Numbered from the stretch's first letter, positions 1 through 5,767 are shown. The stretch is DNA of 5,767 nt from Acidobacteriota bacterium (GCA_947505565.1 CANNLB010000218.1:1-5767); one strand, 5' to 3'. Numbers and translations are program-made. The notes: generated by a model not told the origin, from the letters alone.

Positions 1-477
1 CGTTGTGAAGACTCCATGCTCGAACTCCCCGCCGGTCCTGGCTACCGTCTCGAAAAAGAGATCAAGAATGTCATTACGGTGATTGCCAAAACCTGTCACT
101 ACTGGGTCGAACACATGTGGACAGCCCAGCAAAGAGAGATCGCCGCGCTGTTCACGAGACTCGCCCGAGACTTCGCGCTAATCCAACCATCCCCCGGAGA
201 CGGCGAAGCAATTGCCGACGCCATCCACCAAGCCACCGGCCTCCTGCCATCAGCCCATCACTACCCCGGCTGGCTAGGCTTCGAGTGCGTCGACGTCCCC
301 ACCGCCATCTGGATGATGCGAGCCTTGGTCGTCAGCAACGTCCTCGCCCGTCGCGAAGAAACCGTCCTGTTCGTTCCCGTCCATTCCAACGGCGAAGCCG
401 TCATCCAAACCGTAGTTCAAGTTCACAGCCTCGCCCTCGGTCACGTTACTTCTTCGACGCCTCAAGTAAAAAGTTAG
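1..477 (+). CDS. Protein of unknown function, C-terminal part (5' end outside window)
   Basis: The frame is open from base 1 to the TAG at 475-477. An ATG at 16 would give 153 residues, but I think the gene begins upstream. The codons before that ATG read RCEDS, and RCEDSMLELP matches RREETVLFVP at residues 112-121 (numbered from the ATG) position by position, so the left edge seems to cut through the first of two copies of one module. Third positions are strongly G/C, supporting real coding. Visible features are an aromatic/His patch (CHYWVEHMW, residues 27-35), a GWLGFEC segment (85-91), and an amphipathic stretch with IWMMRALVVSNVLARRE (98-114). I see no signal peptide or membrane segment in this part. 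I cannot name the family. The last ten or so residues are antisense to the end of the methyltransferase relic and may be a late extension. Coding is fairly sure; function is unknown. Confidence 0.7.
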   Translation, partial: RCEDSMLELPAGPGYRLEKEIKNVITVIAKTCHYWVEHMWTAQQREIAALFTRLARDFALIQPSPGDGEAIADAIHQATGLLPSAHHYPGWLGFECVDVPTAIWMMRALVVSNVLARREETVLFVPVHSNGEAVIQTVVQVHSLALGHVTSSTPQVKS

Positions 478-758
478 GAGTGGGCGTCGAAACGATCCGA
501 TCCAACCGGAAGCCATTCGCGTCCAACGACTCCCGCCACTCCCGCTCGCTACGATCCTTGCCGCCGCAGAAGACCATCGTATTGATGACCATGTTTCATT
601 CGAGCATCCCGCGACTTCGCATCGTCTTCCGGCACCATCGCTTGAAACAGCGCCAGCTTCGCGTACGGAGGCATGGCTCGGTGGACCGATGGTAGAATCC
701 TTGCCGCTTGCTCATCAAGAACAAAAGCCAATTGCCGGTCGAGGCGAGTCATAGGCAA
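446..758 (-). pseudogene. Truncated, frameshifted SAM-dependent O-methyltransferase (C-terminal remnant)
   Basis: Two minus-strand frames together give the C-terminal end of a class I O-methyltransferase of the plant-type/hydroxyneurosporene methyltransferase group. From about 738 down to 600 one frame reads LDEQAARILPSVHRAMPP, then KLALFQAMVPEDDA. This is the usual helix after the HDW-D-DE motif, followed by the strand before the last helix. Near 590-600 the frame changes and the second frame gives INTMVFCGGKDRSEREW, then LDANGFRLDRIVSTPTPN, ending at a TAA (446-448). That is the family's GG(R/K)(E/D)R(T/S)E, GF, and V-TPTP ending. The shift separates the halves, and a premature TAG follows the first. 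The expected HDWDDE is degraded to AFVLDE, and the SAM-binding domain and N-terminal dimerisation domain (roughly 200 further residues) are absent, their place taken by the DeoR gene. A weak further trace (GGDSF, about 815-830) may belong to it. Likely nonfunctional; a sequencing error could explain the shift but not the missing N-terminus. Confidence 0.75.
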
Positions 759-872
759 ACGTTATAGGCTGACCCAAAACCCGCAACGACGTCCGGACTA
801 GGGGCAAAACTGTCACCTCCCAGGCGATCACGAGGCAATTCAGGCCCGTTGCATGCGAAAGTAAGTTGATCC
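759..872. other. Intergenic leader upstream of the DeoR-family gene
   Basis: No gene is seen here. It should carry the promoter and leader of the regulator operon, but I find no convincing sigma-70 pair. The best -10-like string is TATAGG at 763-768, without a matching -35. A short direct repeat, ATAGGC at 751-756 and 764-769, flanks the palindrome AACGTT (758-763). It could be an autoregulatory operator but is short enough to be chance. Faint minus-strand methyltransferase-like residues may also lie here. There is only a weak Shine-Dalgarno-like purine run (GAAAG at 857-861) before the ATG at 873. Confidence 0.35.
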
Positions 873-1706
873 ATGGTGATGACGAAAAACAAAGGCGCAC
901 TGAAAATCGCAGCACGAAAACCGCGGCTCTTAACCGAAGAGCGAAGAAGAGAAATCATTGCGATGATCGACCGGCAGGGGCGCATTATGATCTCAGAGGT
1001 ATCCCGCCACTTTGAAATCTCATCCGTGACGGCACGGACGGATATCAACGTGTTAGCGGAGCGGAATCTCCTGGTTCGTTCGCACGGCGGCGCAATCCGC
1101 AAGCACGATCCCTCTGCGGACGCCCCTCTGGAGGTTAAGGAGTCACTGCACCACGACGAAAAAGTCAAGATCGGCGAGGCGGCCGCCGCGCTGGTCCGCG
1201 AGGGTCAAACCGTTTTACTCGACTCCGGCACCACCACTCTCGAAGTAGCCCGCGCTCTCAGGCAGCAGAAATTGACGAGAGTTACGGTGGTCACCAACTC
1301 GTTAACCATCGCTTGGGAGTTGAGTCCAGTGCCGGAGATCAACTTGATCATGGTGGGTGGGATGCACCGGCCGATCTCCCGCTCGTTCGCCGGTCCTCAG
1401 GCGCAGAAACTCCTAGCGGATTTGCGGGTGGACCATCTGTTTCTTGGAGTAGACGGTTTGGAGCCGGAGGTAGGACCCTCGACACCCGACATTCTCGAAG
1501 CGGAACTTAACGCCACCATGATCCGCTCGGCCCGCGAGGTGACCGTGGTGACGGATTCGAGCAAGATTGGCCGATCGAGTTTGTCGACCATCGCCCCGAT
1601 AACAAGCGTTAACCGAATCATCACGGATCGTGGGATTTCTGGGCTGCACAAAGAGATTCTGGAAGGTAAGGGCATCAAGGTTCTCGTGGTCGGAGAAGCC
1701 GATTGA
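873..1706 (+). CDS. DeoR-family transcriptional repressor (sugar-phosphate responsive)
   Basis: A complete 277-residue DNA-binding regulator of the DeoR/GlpR/AgaR family, close to the family's usual 250-280 residues. A winged helix-turn-helix spans about residues 20-75: LTEERRREII, then SVTARTDINVLAERNLLVRS and the wing HGGA (71-74). The DeoRC sensor domain covers about 95-250: KIGEAAAALV, the phosphate-binding DSGTTT (117-122), VTNS (140-143), VGGMHRPISRSFAGP (161-175), FLGVDGL (190-196), EAELNATMI (209-217) and VTDSSKIG (226-233). These motifs are all intact, so it probably senses a phosphorylated sugar or sugar-like metabolite; the ligand cannot be read from the sequence. The N-terminus has a basic extension of about 18 residues before the HTH. 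ATG 879 is an alternative start, and neither start has a strong Shine-Dalgarno. The stop overlaps the next gene's TTG, suggesting co-expression and possibly regulation of its own operon. Family assignment is secure; specificity is unknown. Confidence 0.93.
   Translation: MVMTKNKGALKIAARKPRLLTEERRREIIAMIDRQGRIMISEVSRHFEISSVTARTDINVLAERNLLVRSHGGAIRKHDPSADAPLEVKESLHHDEKVKIGEAAAALVREGQTVLLDSGTTTLEVARALRQQKLTRVTVVTNSLTIAWELSPVPEINLIMVGGMHRPISRSFAGPQAQKLLADLRVDHLFLGVDGLEPEVGPSTPDILEAELNATMIRSAREVTVVTDSSKIGRSSLSTIAPITSVNRIITDRGISGLHKEILEGKGIKVLVVGEAD
1692..1698 (+). promoter_or_regulatory. Ribosome binding site for the CRTAC1-type gene, inside the end of the DeoR-family gene
   Basis: GGAGAAG lies four bases before the TTG at 1703, within the last codons of the upstream gene. 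It supports the TTG over the in-frame GTG at 1715 and fits translational coupling through the TTGA stop/start overlap (1703-1706). Confidence 0.55.
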
Positions 1707-3346
1707 TCAAGCGGGTGCAAGCCGCCTTTGCACTAGCCGCAATCCTTTGCGTGTGGCGGTTGGCGGGGATGGCCGGAGCACCGCCTGTGGTGATGGAAGA
1801 CGTCAGTCGCCTCGGCGGCGTCGACTTCGTTTTGAGGAACGGCGCGGCGGGCGAGTGGAGACAGATCGAAACCATGGTCGCCGGAGCGGTCGCCTTCGAC
1901 GCTGATGGCGACCGCCGCACCGACCTCTTTTTTGTCAATGGCGCGTCCGGGCCGAACCTGCGAAAGGAGCTTCCGGGAGACGGAAACCGACTCTATCGGA
2001 ACAGGGGAGACGGCACCTTCGCAGACGTCACGGCGGCGTCAGGGCTGACAGGCGATGGCTTCGGGATCGGGGGCGCGGCGGCGGATTTCGATAACGACGG
2101 TGACCAGGATCTGTTCGTTGCCGGAGTCGGACGGAACTTCCTATACCGGAACCGCGGTGATGGGACGTTTGAAAACGCGACGGCCCAGACCGGGTTGGAG
2201 AGCGGCAAAGGATGGGCCGTTTCGGCAGGATGGTTTGACTATGACGCCGACGGGCATCTCGATCTTTTCGTGGTGAATTACGTGGCTTGGCAGCCTGGCG
2301 TGGATCCGCCTTGCAAGACGGGAGGTATAAGAACGTACTGCCATCCCCGGCACTACGCAGGTTTGCCCAATCAGTTGTATCGCAACAATGGCGACGGGAC
2401 GTTTCGCGATGTTTCGGCAGCTTCGGGAATCGGAGCGGCCGTGGGTAAGGGTATGGGCCTTGCGTTTCTCGACTTCGATGCCGACGGGCGGTTGGACGTG
2501 TTTGTGGCTAACGATGCCGTGCCTAATTTCCTCTTTCGCAATGAGGGGAACGGGCGATTTGGTGAGGTGGGAATGCGCGCGGGCGTGGGGCTGAACGAGG
2601 ACGGTCGGGCGCTGAGCACCATGGGGGCGGACGCCAGAGACGTCAACAACGACGGGCGGGAAGATCTGTGGCTCACCGCCAACGCTAACGAGACGTTTCC
2701 GCTCTTTGTCAACCTGGGCCGCGCACTGTTTGGGGACGAAACGTATTCGAGCACCATCGGTAAATCGACGATGGCGTTTACCGGTTGGAGCAATGGGATC
2801 TTCGACCTGAACAACGATGGACGGAAGGATTTGTTTGCGGCCTGCGGTTCGATTGACTCCAATACCGAAGCGTTTTCGCATCGGTCGTCCAAACAGGCGA
2901 ATCAGGTGTTTGTGAACCGGGGCGGGGGAGTTTTTACGCCCGCGATCGGGGTGTCGGGCGCGGCGATGCATCGGGGGGCGGCGTTTGCGGATTTCGATGG
3001 GGATGGAAGAGTGGACGTCGCCGTCACCCGAATTGGAGAGCCGGCGCTGCTCCTCCGGAACGCTTCGAAAACAACCGGGCATTGGCTCGCCATCCGCTTG
3101 CGCGGCCGACGCGCGAATCGGGACGGCCTGGGAGCGATGATTCGCGTTCGGGGATCCTCCGGGGCGGACCAGTGGAACCGGGTGACCACAGCGGTCGGCT
3201 ACGGGTCGTCAAGCGACCGGGTGGCGCATTTTGGAATGGGGCCGGATGCGCGGGCCGTCGAAATTGAAATCCAGTGGCCCGGCGGAGCGAAGCAAATCCT
3301 CAGGGACGTCGCGGTGAACCGGGTGTTGGATGTGGAGCAGCGTTAA
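1703..3346 (+). CDS. Secreted CRTAC1-type protein: FG-GAP/VCBS repeats plus ASPIC/UnbV domain
   Basis: A 547-residue exported beta-propeller protein. The N-terminus (residues 1-26) is a signal peptide: KR, a hydrophobic run AAFALAAILCVW, and a likely cut near AGA/PP. Seven Ca-binding-type FG-GAP/VCBS loops follow: FDADGDRRTDLF (65-76), FDNDGDQDLF (129-138), YDADGHLDLF (180-189), FDADGRLDVF (258-267), VNNDGREDLW (314-323), LNNDGRKDLF (369-378) and FDGDGRVDVA (431-440), with LYRNRGDGTF-type strands between. An ASPIC/UnbV domain occupies about 450-547 (NASKTTGHWLAIRLRG, GAMIRVRG, VGYGSSSDRVAHFG, IQWPGG). A Cys pair (C204, C213) sits in the YCHP loop seen in many relatives. Such proteins are abundant in acidobacteria and planctomycetes, usually with unknown roles; ligand binding or surface interaction is an inference. 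The TTG start overlaps the DeoR-family stop and has a good ribosome site; GTG 1715 is the alternative. The stop TAA shares the TTAA at 3343-3346 with the facing gene. Confidence 0.93.
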   Translation: MIKRVQAAFALAAILCVWRLAGMAGAPPVVMEDVSRLGGVDFVLRNGAAGEWRQIETMVAGAVAFDADGDRRTDLFFVNGASGPNLRKELPGDGNRLYRNRGDGTFADVTAASGLTGDGFGIGGAAADFDNDGDQDLFVAGVGRNFLYRNRGDGTFENATAQTGLESGKGWAVSAGWFDYDADGHLDLFVVNYVAWQPGVDPPCKTGGIRTYCHPRHYAGLPNQLYRNNGDGTFRDVSAASGIGAAVGKGMGLAFLDFDADGRLDVFVANDAVPNFLFRNEGNGRFGEVGMRAGVGLNEDGRALSTMGADARDVNNDGREDLWLTANANETFPLFVNLGRALFGDETYSSTIGKSTMAFTGWSNGIFDLNNDGRKDLFAACGSIDSNTEAFSHRSSKQANQVFVNRGGGVFTPAIGVSGAAMHRGAAFADFDGDGRVDVAVTRIGEPALLLRNASKTTGHWLAIRLRGRRANRDGLGAMIRVRGSSGADQWNRVTTAVGYGSSSDRVAHFGMGPDARAVEIEIQWPGGAKQILRDVAVNRVLDVEQR

Positions 3347-4122
3347 GGCTGCTTTCGACGGAAAGCAAGCTCACCGAGACGGAGTTCCCGGGCTGCCTCG
3401 GCGTCGCGGCGGAGCCGCTGATAGGCTCTGGCGAGAAGGAAATGGGGGTTGGCATCGTTGGGATTGCGGCGGACAGCTTCTTCAAGTTGCCGGGCCGCCG
3501 TTTCGAGCTTGCCCTCTTGCAGGAGCACGCGACCCAGTTCGAGATAGGCGCGGGGAGATGCCTTTTCGAAGTGCGCAGCTTGGGTAAGGACGCTGGCGGC
3601 CTCCGGCAGACGACCTTGGCGAAACAGAAACGCTCCGAGATCGACCCGGGCGTCCTCCGCGCCAGTTGGTCCCAGCGCGACCGCCCGGCGCAGGTGCCGC
3701 TCGGCCTCCGCGTCGCGGCCAAGGGCGAGATAATTCAAGCCCGCGGCACGATGAACGCGAGCCGAGGCCGTAGCCGCCAGCGCAAGGTCAAAGGCTTCAC
3801 GAGCCGGTTCGTATTGCGCCATCGCGTGGCGGTTGCGGGCCAGATAGTAACAGCTGTCAACCGGTGGCTTCTCCAGCGTGCACGCGCGGAGGAGCGCCGG
3901 CTCAGCTTCGGGCAGACGGTTGCCGGAAACGCGCGCTAGGCCGAGGAAGCGCCAGGCTTGGGCGTCGGAGGGGGCCCCCGCAACGGCACGGACGAGTTCC
4001 GCTTCGGCGTCGGCGGCGCGACCGTCGGCTAGCAGTGCTCGCCCCCTTTCCAGGGCCGACTGGGCGGGCGTGAGGCAGGCGGAAAGAAGGAGAGTCAGCA
4101 AGAGCCGAGCCATGGTTCCCAT
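3343..4122 (-). CDS. Exported TPR-repeat protein, possible lipoprotein
   Basis: A 259-residue protein made almost wholly of tetratricopeptide repeats after an export signal. The N-terminus MGTMARLLLTLLLSAC carries a short hydrophobic core and a lipobox-like LSAC (cysteine 16); cleavage after TPAQS by signal peptidase I is the alternative. About seven TPR units follow at roughly residues 22-52, 55-85, 89-118, 122-152, 157-186, 189-220 and 223-254, recognisable by patterns such as ALLADGRAADAEAELVRAV, LALGRDAEAERHLRRAVAL and LQEGKLETAARQLEEAVRRN. TPRs form a superhelix that binds peptides or partner proteins; no catalytic motif is present, so it is likely a scaffold or assembly factor in the periplasm or on the membrane. 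ATG 4113 is an equally good start, and the GGGAA just before it may be its ribosome site. The gene is divergent from the NHL gene with 46 bases between starts and overlaps the CRTAC1-type gene tail to tail by four bases. Partner unknown. Confidence 0.88.
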   Translation of the reverse strand: MGTMARLLLTLLLSACLTPAQSALERGRALLADGRAADAEAELVRAVAGAPSDAQAWRFLGLARVSGNRLPEAEPALLRACTLEKPPVDSCYYLARNRHAMAQYEPAREAFDLALAATASARVHRAAGLNYLALGRDAEAERHLRRAVALGPTGAEDARVDLGAFLFRQGRLPEAASVLTQAAHFEKASPRAYLELGRVLLQEGKLETAARQLEEAVRRNPNDANPHFLLARAYQRLRRDAEAARELRLGELAFRRKQP

Positions 4123-4168
4123 CTTACAGCGGCTAATCCGTGATATTCTTCCTCCCGCAGGCCTCCCG
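4123..4168. promoter_or_regulatory. Very short divergent intergenic region with a repeated CCTCCCG
   Basis: Only 46 bases (55 if the TPR gene starts at 4113) separate two outward-facing genes, so promoters for both must overlap here or lie inside the coding starts. CCTCCCG occurs twice (4151-4157 and 4162-4168), separated by CAGG, the second copy directly abutting the ATG at 4169. TATTCT (4144-4149) is the only -10-like string on the plus strand, and too close to the ATG for a normal leader. No convincing -35 element is visible. Confidence 0.35.
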
Positions 4169-5128
4169 ATGAAAACCCTCGTTACCCTTTACCTTTTTGC
4201 TTTCGTTTGCGCAGCGCAATCGCCTCCCAACCCGCCAACGGCTGAGGAGGCCGAAAGACTTACCGCGTTGATCCGCAATTCGCCGAAGCTGCCTTGGGCC
4301 GGGTCTCCGCTGGCGATTCAAGCCAAGACGGCGGAGTGGAACAGCGACTATATCTCCTCTGTGGCGGCGGGGCGGAACGGCGAGACCTATCTACTGCATC
4401 GAAACTTGGGCGAAGATGCCGTCGTGGTGATCGATGCCAAAGGGAAGTTGTTGCGCTCGTGGGGAAAGGGGATGTTCACGATTCCCCACAGCGTGCGGTT
4501 GGACCCGGCCGGGAACGTGTGGACGGTGGATTCAGGCAGTTCGGTTGTTATGAAGTTTTCACCGCAAGGCAAGCTGCTGCTGCGGATCGAAGTGGGTGAG
4601 TTGCCGGAAGGCACGAGGGGCGCGCGCGGAACGGCCGACATCGCCTTTGGCCCCGGCGGACGGGTGTTTATCGCCGATGGGTATCGCAATGCCCGAATTC
4701 TGGAGTATGACTCGGCCGGCAAACGAGTCCGCCAATGGGGGACCGCCGGGACGGGTCCAGGCCAGTTCAATTTGCCGCACGGAATAGCCCTGCGCGACGG
4801 GATCATCTACGTTGCAGACCGGCAGAACGGGCGGATTCAACGGTTCGACCTAGACGGCAAGTATCTCGGAGAGTGGACGCATCTGGGGAAAACGTTTTCG
4901 ATTGCAACCGGGCCCGACGGAAACCTGTGGCTCGGCACGCACGCCCGAAACGTGGTCAACGAAGCACCCGGTTGGCTCGTCAACGTAGATCGCAAGACCG
5001 GGAAAGTGATGGGCTACGTCGAATCGCCCGGCCTGCATTCGGTCGACGCGGCACGGAAGGGAGAGATACTCTCCGATCCGGGCCGCGGCAATCTGAACCG
5101 GGTACTCTGGCACCGCCGGCCCAACTAG
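4169..5128 (+). CDS. Secreted NHL-repeat propeller, peptidyl-alpha-hydroxyglycine amidating lyase (PAL)-like
   Basis: A 319-residue exported six-bladed propeller. The ATG at 4169 is chosen because it begins a signal peptide (MKTLVTLYLFAFVCAAQ, residues 1-17). The frame is open further upstream, but that part is antisense to the TPR gene and lacks character. NHL blades are clear: PHSVRLDPAGNVWTVD (106-121), DIAFGPGGRVFIAD (157-170), PHGIALRDGIIYVAD (203-217), ATGPDGNLWLGT (246-257) and a final LHSVDAARKGEIL (289-301). Residues aligning by motif with PAL's active site are all present: R78 in LLHR, H107, H204 and H290 at matching blade positions (zinc ligands), Y172 in ADGYRNARI, and R218 in ADRQNGRIQRF. 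PAL cleaves alpha-hydroxyglycine-extended peptides to amides plus glyoxylate; the real substrate here is unknown because no hydroxylating (PHM) partner is in the window. No strong Shine-Dalgarno is seen. The stop TAG shares CTAG with the facing gene. Confidence 0.9.
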   Translation: MKTLVTLYLFAFVCAAQSPPNPPTAEEAERLTALIRNSPKLPWAGSPLAIQAKTAEWNSDYISSVAAGRNGETYLLHRNLGEDAVVVIDAKGKLLRSWGKGMFTIPHSVRLDPAGNVWTVDSGSSVVMKFSPQGKLLLRIEVGELPEGTRGARGTADIAFGPGGRVFIADGYRNARILEYDSAGKRVRQWGTAGTGPGQFNLPHGIALRDGIIYVADRQNGRIQRFDLDGKYLGEWTHLGKTFSIATGPDGNLWLGTHARNVVNEAPGWLVNVDRKTGKVMGYVESPGLHSVDAARKGEILSDPGRGNLNRVLWHRRPN

Positions 5129-5767
5129 CGCGAACCCGTGGGCGTGGGCGGACTCTTCTTCGGAGCGCGGGGCTGCTGGATCGGTTCGCCGAGCAAAGGG
5201 GCCATCTGGTTGGCCAGCGCTGGGTTCCGCTCGACACCTTCGCCGTTGCGATACAGGTTCCAGGCATGGCGAGCGGCATCGAGATCGCCCGCGGCCCCAG
5301 CCTTCATCCACCATTTGCCGGCTTCAACGTAATTCTGGGCGACACCTTTACCCGTGGCGTAAAGCATCGCCACAGCGGCTTGAGCGGGCACGTAACCGGC
5401 TTCGGCGGACTGTAGCGTAAGCGCAAAACCCGCGGCAACTCTCCGCTCCCGGAGAGCCTCACCACCGCGGCAGAACTTGTCTACAGATGTTTCCTTTCCC
5501 GCGGCGGCACAGCTCTCGTACTTCTTCATTTCCACATTTTCCGCCGCGAATAGGCCTTCCACCCATTTCTGCCAACCACCTTCGGGCGAACGGCGACGCG
5601 GAGCACCGGCGGGCGGAGGCTCAAACGCGGGAGCAAGGGCGAGCGCGGCGGTCGAGCGAATCGGTTCGTCTTTGTCCTGATGGAGCGCAACCAGCGCGGC
5701 GAACAGAGCGGGATCCTGGCGGATGCCCTTCACTTGCAGCCGAGCGGCAAAGGCTAAACCGTCGGCG
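5125..5767 (-). CDS. HEAT/Sel1-like repeat protein, C-terminal part (5' end outside window)
   Basis: The minus-strand frame is open from the right edge to the TAG at 5125-5127, so the gene probably starts outside. A GTG at 5733 (202 residues) is the first possible internal start, but coding character continues before it (GLAFAARLQ). Numbered from that GTG, residues 6-36 look like a HEAT-type helical pair (DPALFAALVALHQDKDEPIR, then STAALALAPAF). A proline/arginine linker (37-50) and a segment with two cysteines (C75, C88) follow. Two Sel1-like repeats come next: AEAGYVPAQAAVAMLYATG (110-128) with NYVEAGKWWMKAGAAGD (134-150), and ARHAWNLYRNGEGVERN (154-170). The tail is Pro/Lys-rich (186-202). 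Sel1 and HEAT repeats mediate protein-protein contacts; there is no enzymatic motif. It converges on the NHL gene with a four-base overlap. The repeat assignment is good; the role and N-terminal domains cannot be told. Confidence 0.8.
   Translation of the reverse strand, partial: ADGLAFAARLQVKGIRQDPALFAALVALHQDKDEPIRSTAALALAPAFEPPPAGAPRRRSPEGGWQKWVEGLFAAENVEMKKYESCAAAGKETSVDKFCRGGEALRERRVAAGFALTLQSAEAGYVPAQAAVAMLYATGKGVAQNYVEAGKWWMKAGAAGDLDAARHAWNLYRNGEGVERNPALANQMAPLLGEPIQQPRAPKKSPPTPTGSR

Noticed and set aside
117..695. Long plus-strand open frame (192 codons) rich in Arg, Pro and Ser
   Set aside because: Composition is typical of an off-frame reading of GC-rich coding DNA. It overlaps the first gene and the methyltransferase relic and has no recognisable domain.
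1933..3009. Repeated GAC-GGC-type units as possible tandem DNA repeats
   Set aside because: The similarity reflects the protein-level DxDGDxD loops. The units diverge at the nucleotide level and are irregularly spaced, so they are not a DNA repeat array.
2141..3082. Minus-strand open frame of 313 codons opposite the FG-GAP gene
   Set aside because: It is antisense to the repeated FG-GAP coding sequence, rich in Arg, His and Pro with no domain. Repetitive GC-rich sense codons keep the antisense frame open.
3274..3939. Plus-strand open frame of 221 codons opposite the TPR gene
   Set aside because: Shadow of the TPR gene, whose repeats and export signal are unmistakable on the minus strand.
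3878..4168. 97-residue N-terminal extension of the NHL protein
   Set aside because: The frame is open, but the segment is Arg/Ala/Ser-rich and antisense to the TPR gene. The ATG at 4169 directly begins a proper signal peptide.

Overview
The window looks like chromosomal DNA from a GC-rich soil-type bacterium, most likely an acidobacterium of the Solibacter/Bryobacter kind. This is inferred from the gene content: an FG-GAP/ASPIC (CRTAC1-type) secreted propeller, an NHL propeller with a signal peptide, an exported TPR protein and a Sel1-like protein, all with strong G/C third-position bias. No gene here fixes the taxon, and I see no tRNA, rRNA, CRISPR array, insertion sequence or phage gene.

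Layout from left to right. Bases 1-477 (+) hold the 3' end of a gene of unknown function that enters from outside the window and appears to contain a duplicated module. Bases 446-758 (-) hold a decayed C-terminal piece of an S-adenosylmethionine-dependent O-methyltransferase, broken by a frameshift. After a leader of about 110 bases with no gene, 873-1706 (+) encodes a complete DeoR-family sugar-phosphate-responsive repressor. Its stop overlaps the TTG start of 1703-3346 (+), a CRTAC1-type protein with seven FG-GAP/VCBS repeats and a C-terminal ASPIC/UnbV domain. The two are probably one translationally coupled operon. Bases 3343-4122 (-) encode an exported, possibly lipid-anchored protein with about seven TPRs. 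Divergent from it, 4169-5128 (+) encodes a secreted NHL propeller that retains the residues I recall as the active site of peptidyl-alpha-hydroxyglycine amidating lyase (PAL). Finally 5125-5767 (-) is the C-terminal part of a HEAT/Sel1-type repeat protein that runs off the right edge.

From 873 on the DNA is almost entirely coding. The two convergent pairs on the right each overlap by exactly four bases, a palindrome that supplies both stop codons (TTAA and CTAG), leaving no room for a terminator between them. The 395 bases from 478 to 872 are the only sizeable stretch without an intact gene, and most of that is the methyltransferase remnant.

I do not see a demonstrable new multi-gene system. 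The items most worth checking are the PAL-like active site in the NHL protein, the coupled DeoR regulator and secreted propeller, the methyltransferase relic, and the internal duplication in the first protein.
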